Shown: piece after piece, positions 1 to 5,976 of the stretch | Numbering within the stretch: position 1 is the first letter of the stretch | Layout of the letters: each line of letters starts with the position of its first letter | Made by a program: the position numbers and the translations under genes | Assembly (NCBI GenBank): GCA_005788585.1 | Contig: SYBY01000015.1 | Location: forward strand, 1-8,202 | Reading direction: 5' to 3' | DNA length: 8,202 nt | Origin: Actinomycetota bacterium | GTDB lineage: Bacteria > Actinomycetota > Thermoleophilia > Solirubrobacterales > Solirubrobacteraceae | The notes under the pieces: model-generated | Seen by the model: only the letters and a program-made list of their open reading frames with translations | Told to the model about the DNA's origin: nothing | The model's database searches: none

Positions 1-153
1 CGAGATCAGCAGGAAGGCGACCCCCAGGAACCCGGCCTTCGACGCCGCGTGCGACTGGGTGAACGTGTCGGGCAGCCGCACGACGCCGTAGACCCCGATC
101 GTGAGGATCAGCAGGCCGAGGACGAAGAGGACGTCGGCGATCACGGCGGTCAT
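1..153 (-). CDS. mrpG: Mrp Na+/H+ antiporter subunit G (partial, C-terminus outside window)
   Basis: Small membrane subunit of the Mrp cation/proton antiporter. The first 51 codons are present; the family is usually about 90-120 residues, so roughly half is missing past the window edge. I read a hydrophobic helix at residues 3-25, followed by the family signature: RLPD at 26-29, HAASKAG at 35-41, and the start of a second helix (LGVAFLLIS). This R-L-P-D...H-A-x-(S/T)-K-A-G pattern is diagnostic of MrpG/MnhG (PhaG). The ATG at 153-151 overlaps the mrpF stop as ATGA, and a GGAAG element (162-166, minus strand) sits 8 bases upstream, so the start is well supported. It is the last gene of the seven-gene order. 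The role is inferred from the family; in Bacillus, the small subunits are needed for assembly of the full complex. Confidence 0.93.
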   Translation of the reverse strand, partial: MTAVIADVLFVLGLLILTIGVYGVVRLPDTFTQSHAASKAGFLGVAFLLIS

Positions 154-422
154 TCGTAGGGCTTCCGGTTCTCGTAGTAGCGCGCGGCGGCGAGCGTCGC
201 GACGAACGACAGGAGCGCGAGGGCGAGGGCGGCGTCCAGCGTGTCGGATCGCTGCGTCTCTCCGGCGACGAGCGCGAGCAGCCCGATGAGCACGAGCGTG
301 AGCAGGTCGAGGGCGAGGATCTTCTGCCCCGTGGTGCGGCTCGTCGCGACCTTGATGACCACGATGCCGAGCAGCACGGCCACCCAGACGACACCGCCGT
401 AGAACAGCGCGTTCTGGCTCAC
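150..422 (-). CDS. mrpF: Mrp Na+/H+ antiporter subunit F
   Basis: Small membrane subunit of the Mrp antiporter, 90 residues, the normal family length. Three hydrophobic segments lie at about 8-25, 36-54 and 62-82. The pattern KILALDLLT around residues 34-42, with the conserved membrane Asp at 39, and the final ALALLSFVATLAAARYY segment (67-83) are typical of MrpF/MnhF. The start is GTG at 422-420, overlapping the mrpE stop as GTGA, with a GGAG motif (432-435, minus strand) 9 bases upstream. I see no in-frame alternative that fits the family better. Its stop overlaps the mrpG start by 4 bases. The family is required for complex stability and antiport. Nothing in this copy looks degraded. Confidence 0.93.
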   Translation of the reverse strand: MSQNALFYGGVVWVAVLLGIVVIKVATSRTTGQKILALDLLTLVLIGLLALVAGETQRSDTLDAALALALLSFVATLAAARYYENRKPYE

Positions 423-907
423 GGGAACACGCTCCGCTGGTAGCGGTCGTAGAAGTGCTGGAGCTTCGCCCGGACGGCGTCGGGGTCGGACGCGTCGATG
501 ACGTGCAGGAGCATGTCGTCACCGTCGACGTCGACGAAGACCGTGCCGGGGGAGAGCGTCGTCGCCAGCGCGGAGATCGCGATGCCCCGCTCGGTGCGAT
601 CGCCGATCGGCACGCGGACGATGCCGGGGGCCTCGAGCCGGCGGATGCCGAGGACGCGCAGCGCGACATCGAAGGTGCCGGCCAGCACGTCGAAGATCAC
701 CGCGGCGGCGAAGACCGGGAAGCCGATCACGCGCCGGGCGATCGGCGGGCGCGCGCCGCCCGGTGCCGCGGCGATGCGCCCGAGCAGCGCCGCGGCGACG
801 ATCGTCCCGAAGGCGAGGCCGAAGAGCAGGTCGACCCAGTCGTGGCTGGAGAGCGTCAGGAGGTACACGGCCGCCAGCAGGACGACGGTCGACGCGAAGC
901 GTCTCAT
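419..907 (-). CDS. mrpE: Mrp Na+/H+ antiporter subunit E
   Basis: MnhE-family subunit of the Mrp antiporter, 162 residues from the chosen ATG, matching the usual 155-170. The N-terminal half is hydrophobic (helices at about 6-18, 24-46 and 58-77). The C-terminal half is a soluble domain ending in the family's characteristic LSPGTVFVDVDGD (118-130), LLHVID (133-138) and a closing helix with HFYDRY (151-156). The frame is open to 973, but those 22 extra codons lie inside mrpD and are Gly/Ala/Arg-rich. A strong AGGAGG (915-920, minus strand) lies 7 bases before the ATG at 907-905, which also overlaps the mrpD stop as ATGA. I therefore take 907 as the start. In the solved complexes MrpE packs against the small-subunit side; that is family knowledge, not visible here. 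Confidence 0.93.
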   Translation of the reverse strand: MRRFASTVVLLAAVYLLTLSSHDWVDLLFGLAFGTIVAAALLGRIAAAPGGARPPIARRVIGFPVFAAAVIFDVLAGTFDVALRVLGIRRLEAPGIVRVPIGDRTERGIAISALATTLSPGTVFVDVDGDDMLLHVIDASDPDAVRAKLQHFYDRYQRSVFP

Positions 908-2307
908 CGCGGCGCCTCCTGCTCGATCTGTGCCGCCGCCTGGTCGGCGACCGCCAGCAGCGGCTGCGGCCACAGCCCGAGGGCCAGGACCACGAGGGCC
1001 ACGATCACGCCGACCGTGCGCTGGGCGGGGCGGCCGGCGGTGATGAGGTTGTCGCGGTCGTACTCACCCTCCGCGCGCGGGCGCCAGCGGTCGTGCTGGT
1101 AGATCTGGAAGAGGTAGACGAACGTGAGCGCGCCGCCGACGAAGAGGAGCACGACGGCGGCGATGCTCTCCGCGTCGATCCCGGCTTCGAACAGCGACGC
1201 CTTGCCGAAGAACCCGGCCGACGGCGGGACCCCCGCCACGCTCAGGGCGCCGATGAGGAACGCGGTCGCCATGAAGCGCCCGCGCAGCTCCGAGGTGAGG
1301 AACAGGAGCGTCTTGTTCAGTGCGTTCGCCACGCTGAAGACGACCGCCGCGGTCAGGCCCACCGGCCCGCCCAGGCCGAGCGCCACCAGGACGTAGCCGG
1401 CGTGCCCGATGGCGGAGTAGGCCAGGACCTCGCGGGTCTCCCGCCGCGAGATCGCCTGGATCGCGCCGTAGACGATGCTCACGCCGCCGAGCACGATGAT
1501 CGCGGTGGCCCCGAGCTCGAGCTCGCGGGGGAGGATCACGCCGCCGAACCGCAGCAGCCCGTAGGCGCCGATGTTCGCCAGCGCGCCCGCGAACATCGCG
1601 GCGATGTGCGGCTGCACGCCGAGGTACACCGACGGCAGCCAGGCGTGGAAGGGGAAGAGCCCGAGCTTGACGCCGAATGCCACGAAGAACGTGACGGCGA
1701 GCAGGATCGCGGTGTTCGGGTTGATCTCCGCAGCGCGGCGGGCGACCTCGATCATCTCCAGCGTGCCCGTCGCGCGGTACAGCGCCCCGATCGCGATGAG
1801 GAACAGGAACGAGCCGATGAGGTTGACCACCGCGAAGATGAATCCCGCGCGGAACCGCCCGCCCGCCAGGCCCTCGCCCGCCGTGAGCCCGTACGCGCTG
1901 ATCATCGCCAGCTCGAAGAAGACGTAGAAGCTGAAGACGTCGCCGGTGAGGAACAGCCCGGTGAGGCCGAGCGCCATGAACACCGTGAGCGTGGGAGTGG
2001 TCCGGGATGCGCACCCGGCGGCGACGGCCTGCGCCACCGAGGCAAGGAGCACCGCGGCGGTGGTCAGGGCGAAGATCGCGCCGAGGGCGTCGACGCGCAG
2101 GCGGATGCCCACGTCGGCCGACCAGCCGCCGGCCACTACCTCCTGGGGCCCGTCGATGGCGACCTTCGCCATGAGCACGCCGAGTGCGGCGGTGGCGAAG
2201 GCCAGGGCGGCGATGGCGATGACGCCCGCGGGCCTGCGCCGGCCGTCCATGAGCGCGAGCGCGATCGCGACGGGGAACAGGATGAGGATGGGCAGCGCGA
2301 TGAGCAT
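904..2307 (-). CDS. mrpD: Mrp Na+/H+ antiporter subunit D (NuoM/N-like ion-translocating subunit)
   Basis: One of the two large antiporter-like subunits, 467 residues, near the usual 490. It belongs to the proton-conducting membrane transporter family shared with complex I NuoL/M/N and has about 14 hydrophobic segments. Visible key residues: the helix-5 Glu in FYVFFELAMIS (E132), the broken-helix Lys in FGVKLGLFPFHAWLP (K214), the SAIGHAGYVL segment (298-307), the helix-12 Lys in NALNKTLLFL (K332), and PPSAGFFGKASLFEAG (361-376) with K369. It should provide one of the ion paths of the complex. Where many MrpD proteins read LLTKVGVYALLR, this one reads ALANIGAYGLLR (242-253), so a Lys is replaced by Asn. 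The ATG overlaps the mrpC stop by one base (TGATG), with GAGG (2318-2321) about 10 bases upstream. Confidence 0.95.
   Translation of the reverse strand: MLIALPILILFPVAIALALMDGRRRPAGVIAIAALAFATAALGVLMAKVAIDGPQEVVAGGWSADVGIRLRVDALGAIFALTTAAVLLASVAQAVAAGCASRTTPTLTVFMALGLTGLFLTGDVFSFYVFFELAMISAYGLTAGEGLAGGRFRAGFIFAVVNLIGSFLFLIAIGALYRATGTLEMIEVARRAAEINPNTAILLAVTFFVAFGVKLGLFPFHAWLPSVYLGVQPHIAAMFAGALANIGAYGLLRFGGVILPRELELGATAIIVLGGVSIVYGAIQAISRRETREVLAYSAIGHAGYVLVALGLGGPVGLTAAVVFSVANALNKTLLFLTSELRGRFMATAFLIGALSVAGVPPSAGFFGKASLFEAGIDAESIAAVVLLFVGGALTFVYLFQIYQHDRWRPRAEGEYDRDNLITAGRPAQRTVGVIVALVVLALGLWPQPLLAVADQAAAQIEQEAPR
915..920 (-). promoter_or_regulatory. Shine-Dalgarno of mrpE
   Basis: AGGAGG on the minus strand, 7 bases before the mrpE ATG and within the last codons of mrpD (QEAPR). 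It is among the strongest ribosome-binding motifs in the operon and excludes the longer 184-codon reading. Confidence 0.78.
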
Positions 2308-2696
2308 CAGAGCACCGCCTCGTCGGGCGGGATGTCGGTGGCCTCGCGCTCGAGCGCCTCTTCGGTCTCCTGCTCGGAGAGGTCGTCGAGGTCGACGCTG
2401 CGCCCCGAGCGGTAGACGCCGAGCGACAGCGCGAGCAGCACCGCGGTGACGGCGAAGCCGATCACGAGGGCGGTGAGCGTCATCGCCTGGACGAGCGGGT
2501 CGGCGACGGGCTCACCGGGATCGAGCGGCAGGATCGGTGCCTGGCCGCGCGTCAGCCCCGACGCCATGAGGGTGAGGTTCGCAGCGTTGGAGACCAGGAC
2601 GATGCCGGCCACCACGCGGAACAGGTCGCCCTTGAGCATCAGCAGCACGCCCGAGCCGAACAGGGTGCCGATCACGATCGCGTAGAGGAGGTTCAC
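2307..2696 (-). CDS. mrpC: Mrp Na+/H+ antiporter subunit C (NuoK-like)
   Basis: NuoK-like three-helix subunit, 129 residues. Helices lie at about 2-21, 27-47 and 67-93. Family marks include SNAANLTLMASG (36-47) and ADPLVQAMTLTALVIGFA (65-82), the typical D-P-L-x-Q-A-x-x-L-T-A-x-V-I motif. The frame is open to 2747 with an Arg-rich leader, but a GGAGGA (2703-2708, minus strand) lies 6 bases before GTG 2696-2694. That GTG overlaps the mrpB stop as GTGA and gives the expected M-N-L-L start, so I chose it. The protein continues about 30 residues beyond the last helix as a strongly acidic tail (12 Asp/Glu between residues 102 and 126), longer than Bacillus-type MrpC of about 112 residues. By homology it sits between the MrpA/MrpD modules and the small subunits. 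Confidence 0.94.
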   Translation of the reverse strand: MNLLYAIVIGTLFGSGVLLMLKGDLFRVVAGIVLVSNAANLTLMASGLTRGQAPILPLDPGEPVADPLVQAMTLTALVIGFAVTAVLLALSLGVYRSGRSVDLDDLSEQETEEALEREATDIPPDEAVL

Positions 2697-3133
2697 GCGT
2701 CGTCCTCCGCGGCGGCGCCCGCGAGCGCGTCGATGATCTTCACGCACGAGCCGAGGACGAGCAGGAAGACGCCGATGTCGAACACGACGGCGGTGATGAG
2801 CTCAACCGTCCCGAGGTAGATGGGCTTCTCGTCCGGCGGCGGCCAGTGCTCGAGCGGCGCCCCACCGGTGAGCACGGGGACGGCGAGGACGGCGAAGCCG
2901 ATGAACAGGCCGGTCATCGCGACCAGCGGCGCGCGATGGATCGGCAGGTCGGCCGTCACCCGATCGCGGCCGAACGCCAGCATCTGCAGCAGGACGCCGA
3001 GCGCCGCGACGACGCCAGCGGAGAAGCCGTCCCCGACCGAGGCGTAGCCCTTGACGAGGATGGCGAGCGCGACGATGAGCGTCGGGGCCAGCAGGCTCCG
3101 CGAGACCATGCGGGTGAGGGCGCTCGTCGTCAT
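2693..3133 (-). CDS. mrpB: Mrp Na+/H+ antiporter subunit B
   Basis: MnhB-family membrane subunit, 146 residues, the normal length for a stand-alone MrpB. Four hydrophobic segments lie at about 13-28, 37-54, 68-89 and 107-133. The family landmarks are LVKGYASVGDGFSAGVV (26-42), corresponding to the classical G-H-x-x-P-G-G-G-F-x-G-G loop, and TAVVFDIGVFLLVLG (114-128), matching the usual FDxGVFLxVxG. The same frame stays open far upstream through mrpA, but ATG 3133-3131 overlaps the mrpA stop as ATGA. A GAGGA (3141-3145, minus strand) lies 7 bases before it, and the family homology starts right there. The loop reads GDGF rather than GGGF. The C-terminus ends in a short Ala/Glu/Asp tail. Confidence 0.93.
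   Translation of the reverse strand: MTTSALTRMVSRSLLAPTLIVALAILVKGYASVGDGFSAGVVAALGVLLQMLAFGRDRVTADLPIHRAPLVAMTGLFIGFAVLAVPVLTGGAPLEHWPPPDEKPIYLGTVELITAVVFDIGVFLLVLGSCVKIIDALAGAAAEDDA
2703..2708 (-). promoter_or_regulatory. Shine-Dalgarno of mrpC
   Basis: GGAGGA on the minus strand, 6 bases before the mrpC GTG and inside the end of mrpB. It decides the GTG start over a 17-codon Arg-rich extension. Confidence 0.75.
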
Positions 3134-5388
3134 GCCCGGGTCCTCGTCCGCACGGCGGCGGCGACGATGATCATCGCGACGCCGACGACCGTGATCTCGA
3201 CCAGCGTGTCCAGGCCGCGGAAGTCGGCGAGGATGACCGTGACGACGTCCTGTCCGTGGGCGTCGTCGGCCAGCTCGAGATGCCGCTCGGCCATGCCGTC
3301 CTGCGGGATCGGGCGCGAGAGCGCCGACCACACGACGAGGGTCGTCACGACCCCGGACGCGACGGCGATCACGAGGTCGCGGACCATGCGCGAGCGGCCT
3401 TCGATGCGGCGGGCCTCGCGGCGCAGGACCTGCTGGGGCACGAGCGCGTACACGCCGACGAACAGCAGGGCGAAGATCGTCTCGATGAGGACCGCCACGA
3501 GGGCGACGTCGGAGGCCCCGATGAGCGCATAGGCGGTCGCGAGCGCGAAGCCGACGCCGGACAACGTGAGGGCGAGCGCGAGATGCCCGCGCGGAAACGT
3601 GACCGCGATGGCGGCGATGGCGCAGACGACGAGCGTGACGCCGAGTGCGATGTCGTCGGTCTCGAACGATCCGACCGCATACGCGCCGGCGGTCGGCGTG
3701 AGGACGACGCCGAGCGCGACCAGCACCGCGCCCGGAACGATCACCGCGGCGACGCGCGAGCGCAGGTCCCGGATCTCGAAGTCGTGCGCGCGGTCGGAGA
3801 GCTCGTTGAGGAGGCGCAGCCCGCCCCAGTACAGGCGCTCGGGCCCGATGGCGTCCCCGGCACGCTCGACCAGGCGCAGGGCGGGCGCGATCGCGGCGTG
3901 ACCGGCGAACAGCAGCAGGCCGGTCGCCCACGCGCCCAGCGCCATGAGGTTCTCGGTGCGCGTGTCGAGGTGGTAGGCGACCTTCAGGTCGACCGGGCCG
4001 CCGTTCGTCACGTCGGCGGCCGACCGCGCGAGGTCGGCGAACGGGGCGACCACGATCCCGCCGGCGACCACGAGCGCGCCGAGGAACGCGACCGGCCACA
4101 CGAGCCGCCGCTCGACCGGCTGCACGTCGCCGCGAGGCGCGCCGAGGAAGATGCCGGTCCAGAAGCGCGCCATGTACGCGAACGTCAGGCCCGCGCCCAG
4201 GACGGCGAGGACGGCCAGCCACGTGCCGCGCTCGGCCGCGGCCTTGAAGAACAGCTCGTCCTTGAAGAACCCGATCGTCAGCGGCAGCGCCGCGATGCCC
4301 GCGGCCGCCGCGCCCGCGCCCGCGGCGAGCAGCGGCATGCGCCGCGCCAGCCCGCCGCTCTCGCTGAGCAGCTTGGTGCCCGTCGCCTCCGTCGCCGCCC
4401 CCGCGGTCATGAAGAGCGCGCTCTTGGCGAGCGCGTGGGCCAGCACGTAGAAGCACGCGGCCGCGGCGCCGGCTGAGCCGCCGACGCCGAGCATCGCGGT
4501 CACGTACCCGTACTGCGAAACCGTCGAGAACGCGAGCAGGCGCTTGAACTCGTCCGCCGCCAGGCTCAGCACGCCGCCGAGGGCCATGGACGCCAGCCCG
4601 ATCACGAGCAGGGCGTCGAGCAGCGCGGGCTCCAGGGCGAGCAGCGGGTGGATGCGGCTGATGAGGAAGACGCCCGCCGCGACCATCGCCGCCGAGTGCA
4701 GGTACGCGGAGACGGGAGTGGGTGCCGCCATCGCGCGCGGCAGCCAGAAGTGCAGCGGCACCTGCGCGCTCTTGGCCAGCGCCGACACCGCGATGAACGC
4801 CGAGGCGACCGCGACGGCCGTCGTCGGCTCGGCGACCGCGAACAGCTCGGGCAGCTGGGTCGTCCCGTACTCGGCCCGGAGCATGAGGATCCCGATGAGC
4901 ATCAGGACGGCGGACACCGTGGTGATGAGCAGTGCCATGAGGGCGAACAGGCGCGCCTCGCGCCGCTGGCGATCGAAGCCGATGAGCAGCCAGGACGCGA
5001 TCGCCGTCAGGTCCCAGAAGACGAACAGCAGGATGAGGTCCTCGGACGTGACGAGCCCGACCATCGAGACGAGGAACAGCGTCATCGCGGCGTGCACGCG
5101 CCACTCCTCGGCGCGCGGGCGTCCGTCGTGCGCGAGATGCCGCGGCACGTACGCCGATGCGTAGGTGAAGACCAGCACGCCCACCCCGGCCGCCAGATAC
5201 CAGTACAGGGCGGCGAGCCCGTCGACGCCGAACGCGAGCCGCAGGTCCCACGCCGGCGCCCACGGCAGGTCGATCCGCCCGCCGCCGCCGGCCCAGAGCA
5301 CCGCGACGGCGACGAGGAGCACAGCTGCGGCGCCGACCGCGGCGCCCGCCGAGCCGCTCACCGCGGGCTTGGTCGGACCTCCGCTCAC
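3130..5388 (-). CDS. mrpA: Mrp Na+/H+ antiporter subunit A (NuoL-like core plus MbhD/MbhE-like C-terminal domains)
   Basis: Largest Mrp subunit, 752 residues (family about 770-800). Residues about 15-450 form the NuoL-like antiporter core: FGVDGLAALY (53-62), FVFWDLTAIASWLLIGFDR (122-140), SALAKSAQVPLHFWLPRAM (202-220) with K206, PTPVSAYLHSAAMVAAGVF (223-241), STVSQYGYV (288-296), AHALAKSALFM (317-327) with K322, and GFFKDELFF (373-381). Residues about 575-650 match the MbhD/DUF4040 domain, with E636 in VLIETIFALLF. Residues about 670-745 match the MbhE-like domain, with VVTVILADFRGLDTLVEIT (715-733). Oddities are Asp126 where the family has Glu, and one helix rather than two before the LPW motif (41-43). 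The GTG start lacks an upstream Shine-Dalgarno. An in-frame stop at 5413-5415 limits any extension. A GGAGGT (5377-5382) inside codons 3-4 hints at a start at codon 10, but the 15-base spacing is long. Automatic annotation may call this a hydrogenase subunit; the A-G gene order argues for Mrp. Confidence 0.94.
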   Translation of the reverse strand: MSGGPTKPAVSGSAGAAVGAAAVLLVAVAVLWAGGGGRIDLPWAPAWDLRLAFGVDGLAALYWYLAAGVGVLVFTYASAYVPRHLAHDGRPRAEEWRVHAAMTLFLVSMVGLVTSEDLILLFVFWDLTAIASWLLIGFDRQRREARLFALMALLITTVSAVLMLIGILMLRAEYGTTQLPELFAVAEPTTAVAVASAFIAVSALAKSAQVPLHFWLPRAMAAPTPVSAYLHSAAMVAAGVFLISRIHPLLALEPALLDALLVIGLASMALGGVLSLAADEFKRLLAFSTVSQYGYVTAMLGVGGSAGAAAACFYVLAHALAKSALFMTAGAATEATGTKLLSESGGLARRMPLLAAGAGAAAAGIAALPLTIGFFKDELFFKAAAERGTWLAVLAVLGAGLTFAYMARFWTGIFLGAPRGDVQPVERRLVWPVAFLGALVVAGGIVVAPFADLARSAADVTNGGPVDLKVAYHLDTRTENLMALGAWATGLLLFAGHAAIAPALRLVERAGDAIGPERLYWGGLRLLNELSDRAHDFEIRDLRSRVAAVIVPGAVLVALGVVLTPTAGAYAVGSFETDDIALGVTLVVCAIAAIAVTFPRGHLALALTLSGVGFALATAYALIGASDVALVAVLIETIFALLFVGVYALVPQQVLRREARRIEGRSRMVRDLVIAVASGVVTTLVVWSALSRPIPQDGMAERHLELADDAHGQDVVTVILADFRGLDTLVEITVVGVAMIIVAAAVRTRTRA
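3141..3145 (-). promoter_or_regulatory. Shine-Dalgarno of mrpB
   Basis: GAGGA on the minus strand, 7 bases before the mrpB ATG and inside the 3' end of mrpA. It supports the 146-residue MrpB rather than the long open frame that continues upstream. Confidence 0.65.
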
Positions 5389-5553
5389 GTCGATGAGATC
5401 AGGCCCCGGCGGTCAGTGGCGTGAAGGGTGCGGCGGCACACGGCCCCATCATCACAACCCCTGCGGTCGCGCGCCGTGTCGTGGGTCACCGCACCCGATG
5501 GTGTGCCGTGACGCACCGCGCCGACGTTCCGCCACCGGGCCGGAACCGGTCTC
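5389..5553. promoter_or_regulatory. Divergent intergenic region between mrpA and the cupredoxin gene
   Basis: This 165-base gap is the only place in the window where two genes diverge, so by position it should carry the promoters for the mrp operon (minus) and the cupredoxin gene (plus). I found no convincing -35/-10 pair in either direction. Short inverted repeats are present: GGGT-N6-ACCC (5483-5496), an imperfect GGTGTG/CGCACC pair (5500-5517), and ACCGG-N7-CCGGT (5534-5550). In DNA this GC-rich, such repeats can arise by chance. The call rests on gene orientation, not on a recognised motif. Confidence 0.5.
5534..5550. repeat. Short inverted repeat just upstream of the cupredoxin start
   Basis: Perfect 5-base inverted repeat, ACCGG and CCGGT, separated by 7 bases and ending 3 bases before the ATG at 5554. 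It could be an operator or an RNA hairpin masking the ribosome-binding region, but the stem is short and chance occurrence is quite possible. Confidence 0.3.
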
Positions 5554-5958
5554 ATGGCGGCCATGCTCAGCCTGATTGCCGCCACGACCCTGGCCGCCGC
5601 CTCGCCGGCGGCTGCCCCGCCGACGATCGTCGCCACCGAGTACGCCTTCGACGGCGTGGAGGCCGAGCAGCCGCGGGGCACTGCGAGCTTCGCCTTTCGC
5701 AACGCGGGCAAGGAGACCCATGAGGCCCTGCTGGTCCGGATCAACCCCGGCCACACGCTGAAGGCCGCGCTCGACGCGAACCTCGAGGGCAAGGCCGCGA
5801 AGGTCGTCGCGTTCACGTACGCGGCGCCCGGCAAGCGGGGCAAGACGCTGAAGGCGAAGCTCACGACGGGCCGCTACGCGTTCGTCTGCATGATCCCCGA
5901 CCGCAAGAAGCGCCCCCACCACAGCCTGGGCCAGGTCGCGCGCTTCAGGGTCAAGTAG
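5554..5958 (+). CDS. Exported cupredoxin-like (type 1 copper) protein with Gln at the axial position
   Basis: A 134-residue protein. Residues 1-22 are a hydrophobic Ala-rich segment ending in ASPAAAP, which looks like a signal peptide, although it lacks the usual N-terminal positive charge. The mature part shows the cupredoxin pattern: EYAFDG (29-34), a first His in NAGKETHEALLVRI (50-63; H56), then YAFVCMIPD (108-116; C112), HH at 122-123, and LGQVARFRV (125-133). Related proteins typically read C-x-x-P-D...H-x-x-L-G-M-V-x-x-F-x-V; here Gln127 replaces that Met. The protein is rich in Lys/Arg. Likely role: extracytoplasmic copper binding or electron transfer, partner unknown. The ATG at 5554 is the first start after an in-frame stop at 5509-5511; ATG 5563 is an alternative. 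The ribosome-binding site is weak (CCGGAA). It is divergent from mrpA and convergent with the GH31 gene. Confidence 0.8.
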   Translation: MAAMLSLIAATTLAAASPAAAPPTIVATEYAFDGVEAEQPRGTASFAFRNAGKETHEALLVRINPGHTLKAALDANLEGKAAKVVAFTYAAPGKRGKTLKAKLTTGRYAFVCMIPDRKKRPHHSLGQVARFRVK

Positions 5959-5976
5959 CCGGCGTGCCCTACCGGC
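5958..5976. terminator. Possible short bidirectional hairpin between convergent genes
   Basis: GCCGG-N9-CCGGC spans the 10-base gap between the cupredoxin stop (5956-5958) and the GH31 stop (5971-5969). The stem is only 5 bases, it overlaps both stop codons, and no T tract follows in either direction. Its position between convergent genes is the main support. Confidence 0.2.

Noticed and set aside
455..1102. Plus-strand frame opposite mrpE and mrpD
   Set aside because: Acidic and Arg-rich low-complexity translation with no motifs, lying opposite two well-supported genes.
763..2415. 550-codon open frame on the plus strand opposite mrpD
   Set aside because: Its product is low-complexity Arg/Glu/Asp/Ala with no family motifs, and the opposite strand is an unambiguous MrpD. 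Long antisense frames are expected in DNA with such high third-position GC.
3256..4476. 406-codon open frame on the plus strand opposite mrpA
   Set aside because: Same Arg/Glu/Asp/Gly-rich composition and no recognisable domain. It is a shadow of the mrpA codon pattern.
3134..5263. Long extension of the mrpB frame through nearly all of mrpA
   Set aside because: The extra sequence is Arg/Ala/Pro-rich shadow translation. MrpB homology begins at the ATG at 3133, which has its own ribosome-binding site, so this is not a giant fusion.
3130..5388. Membrane-bound hydrogenase subunit (Mbh) instead of MrpA
   Set aside because: The MbhD/MbhE-like domains are normal parts of MrpA. The operon has the complete Mrp A-G order and no hydrogenase large or small subunit or iron-sulfur protein.
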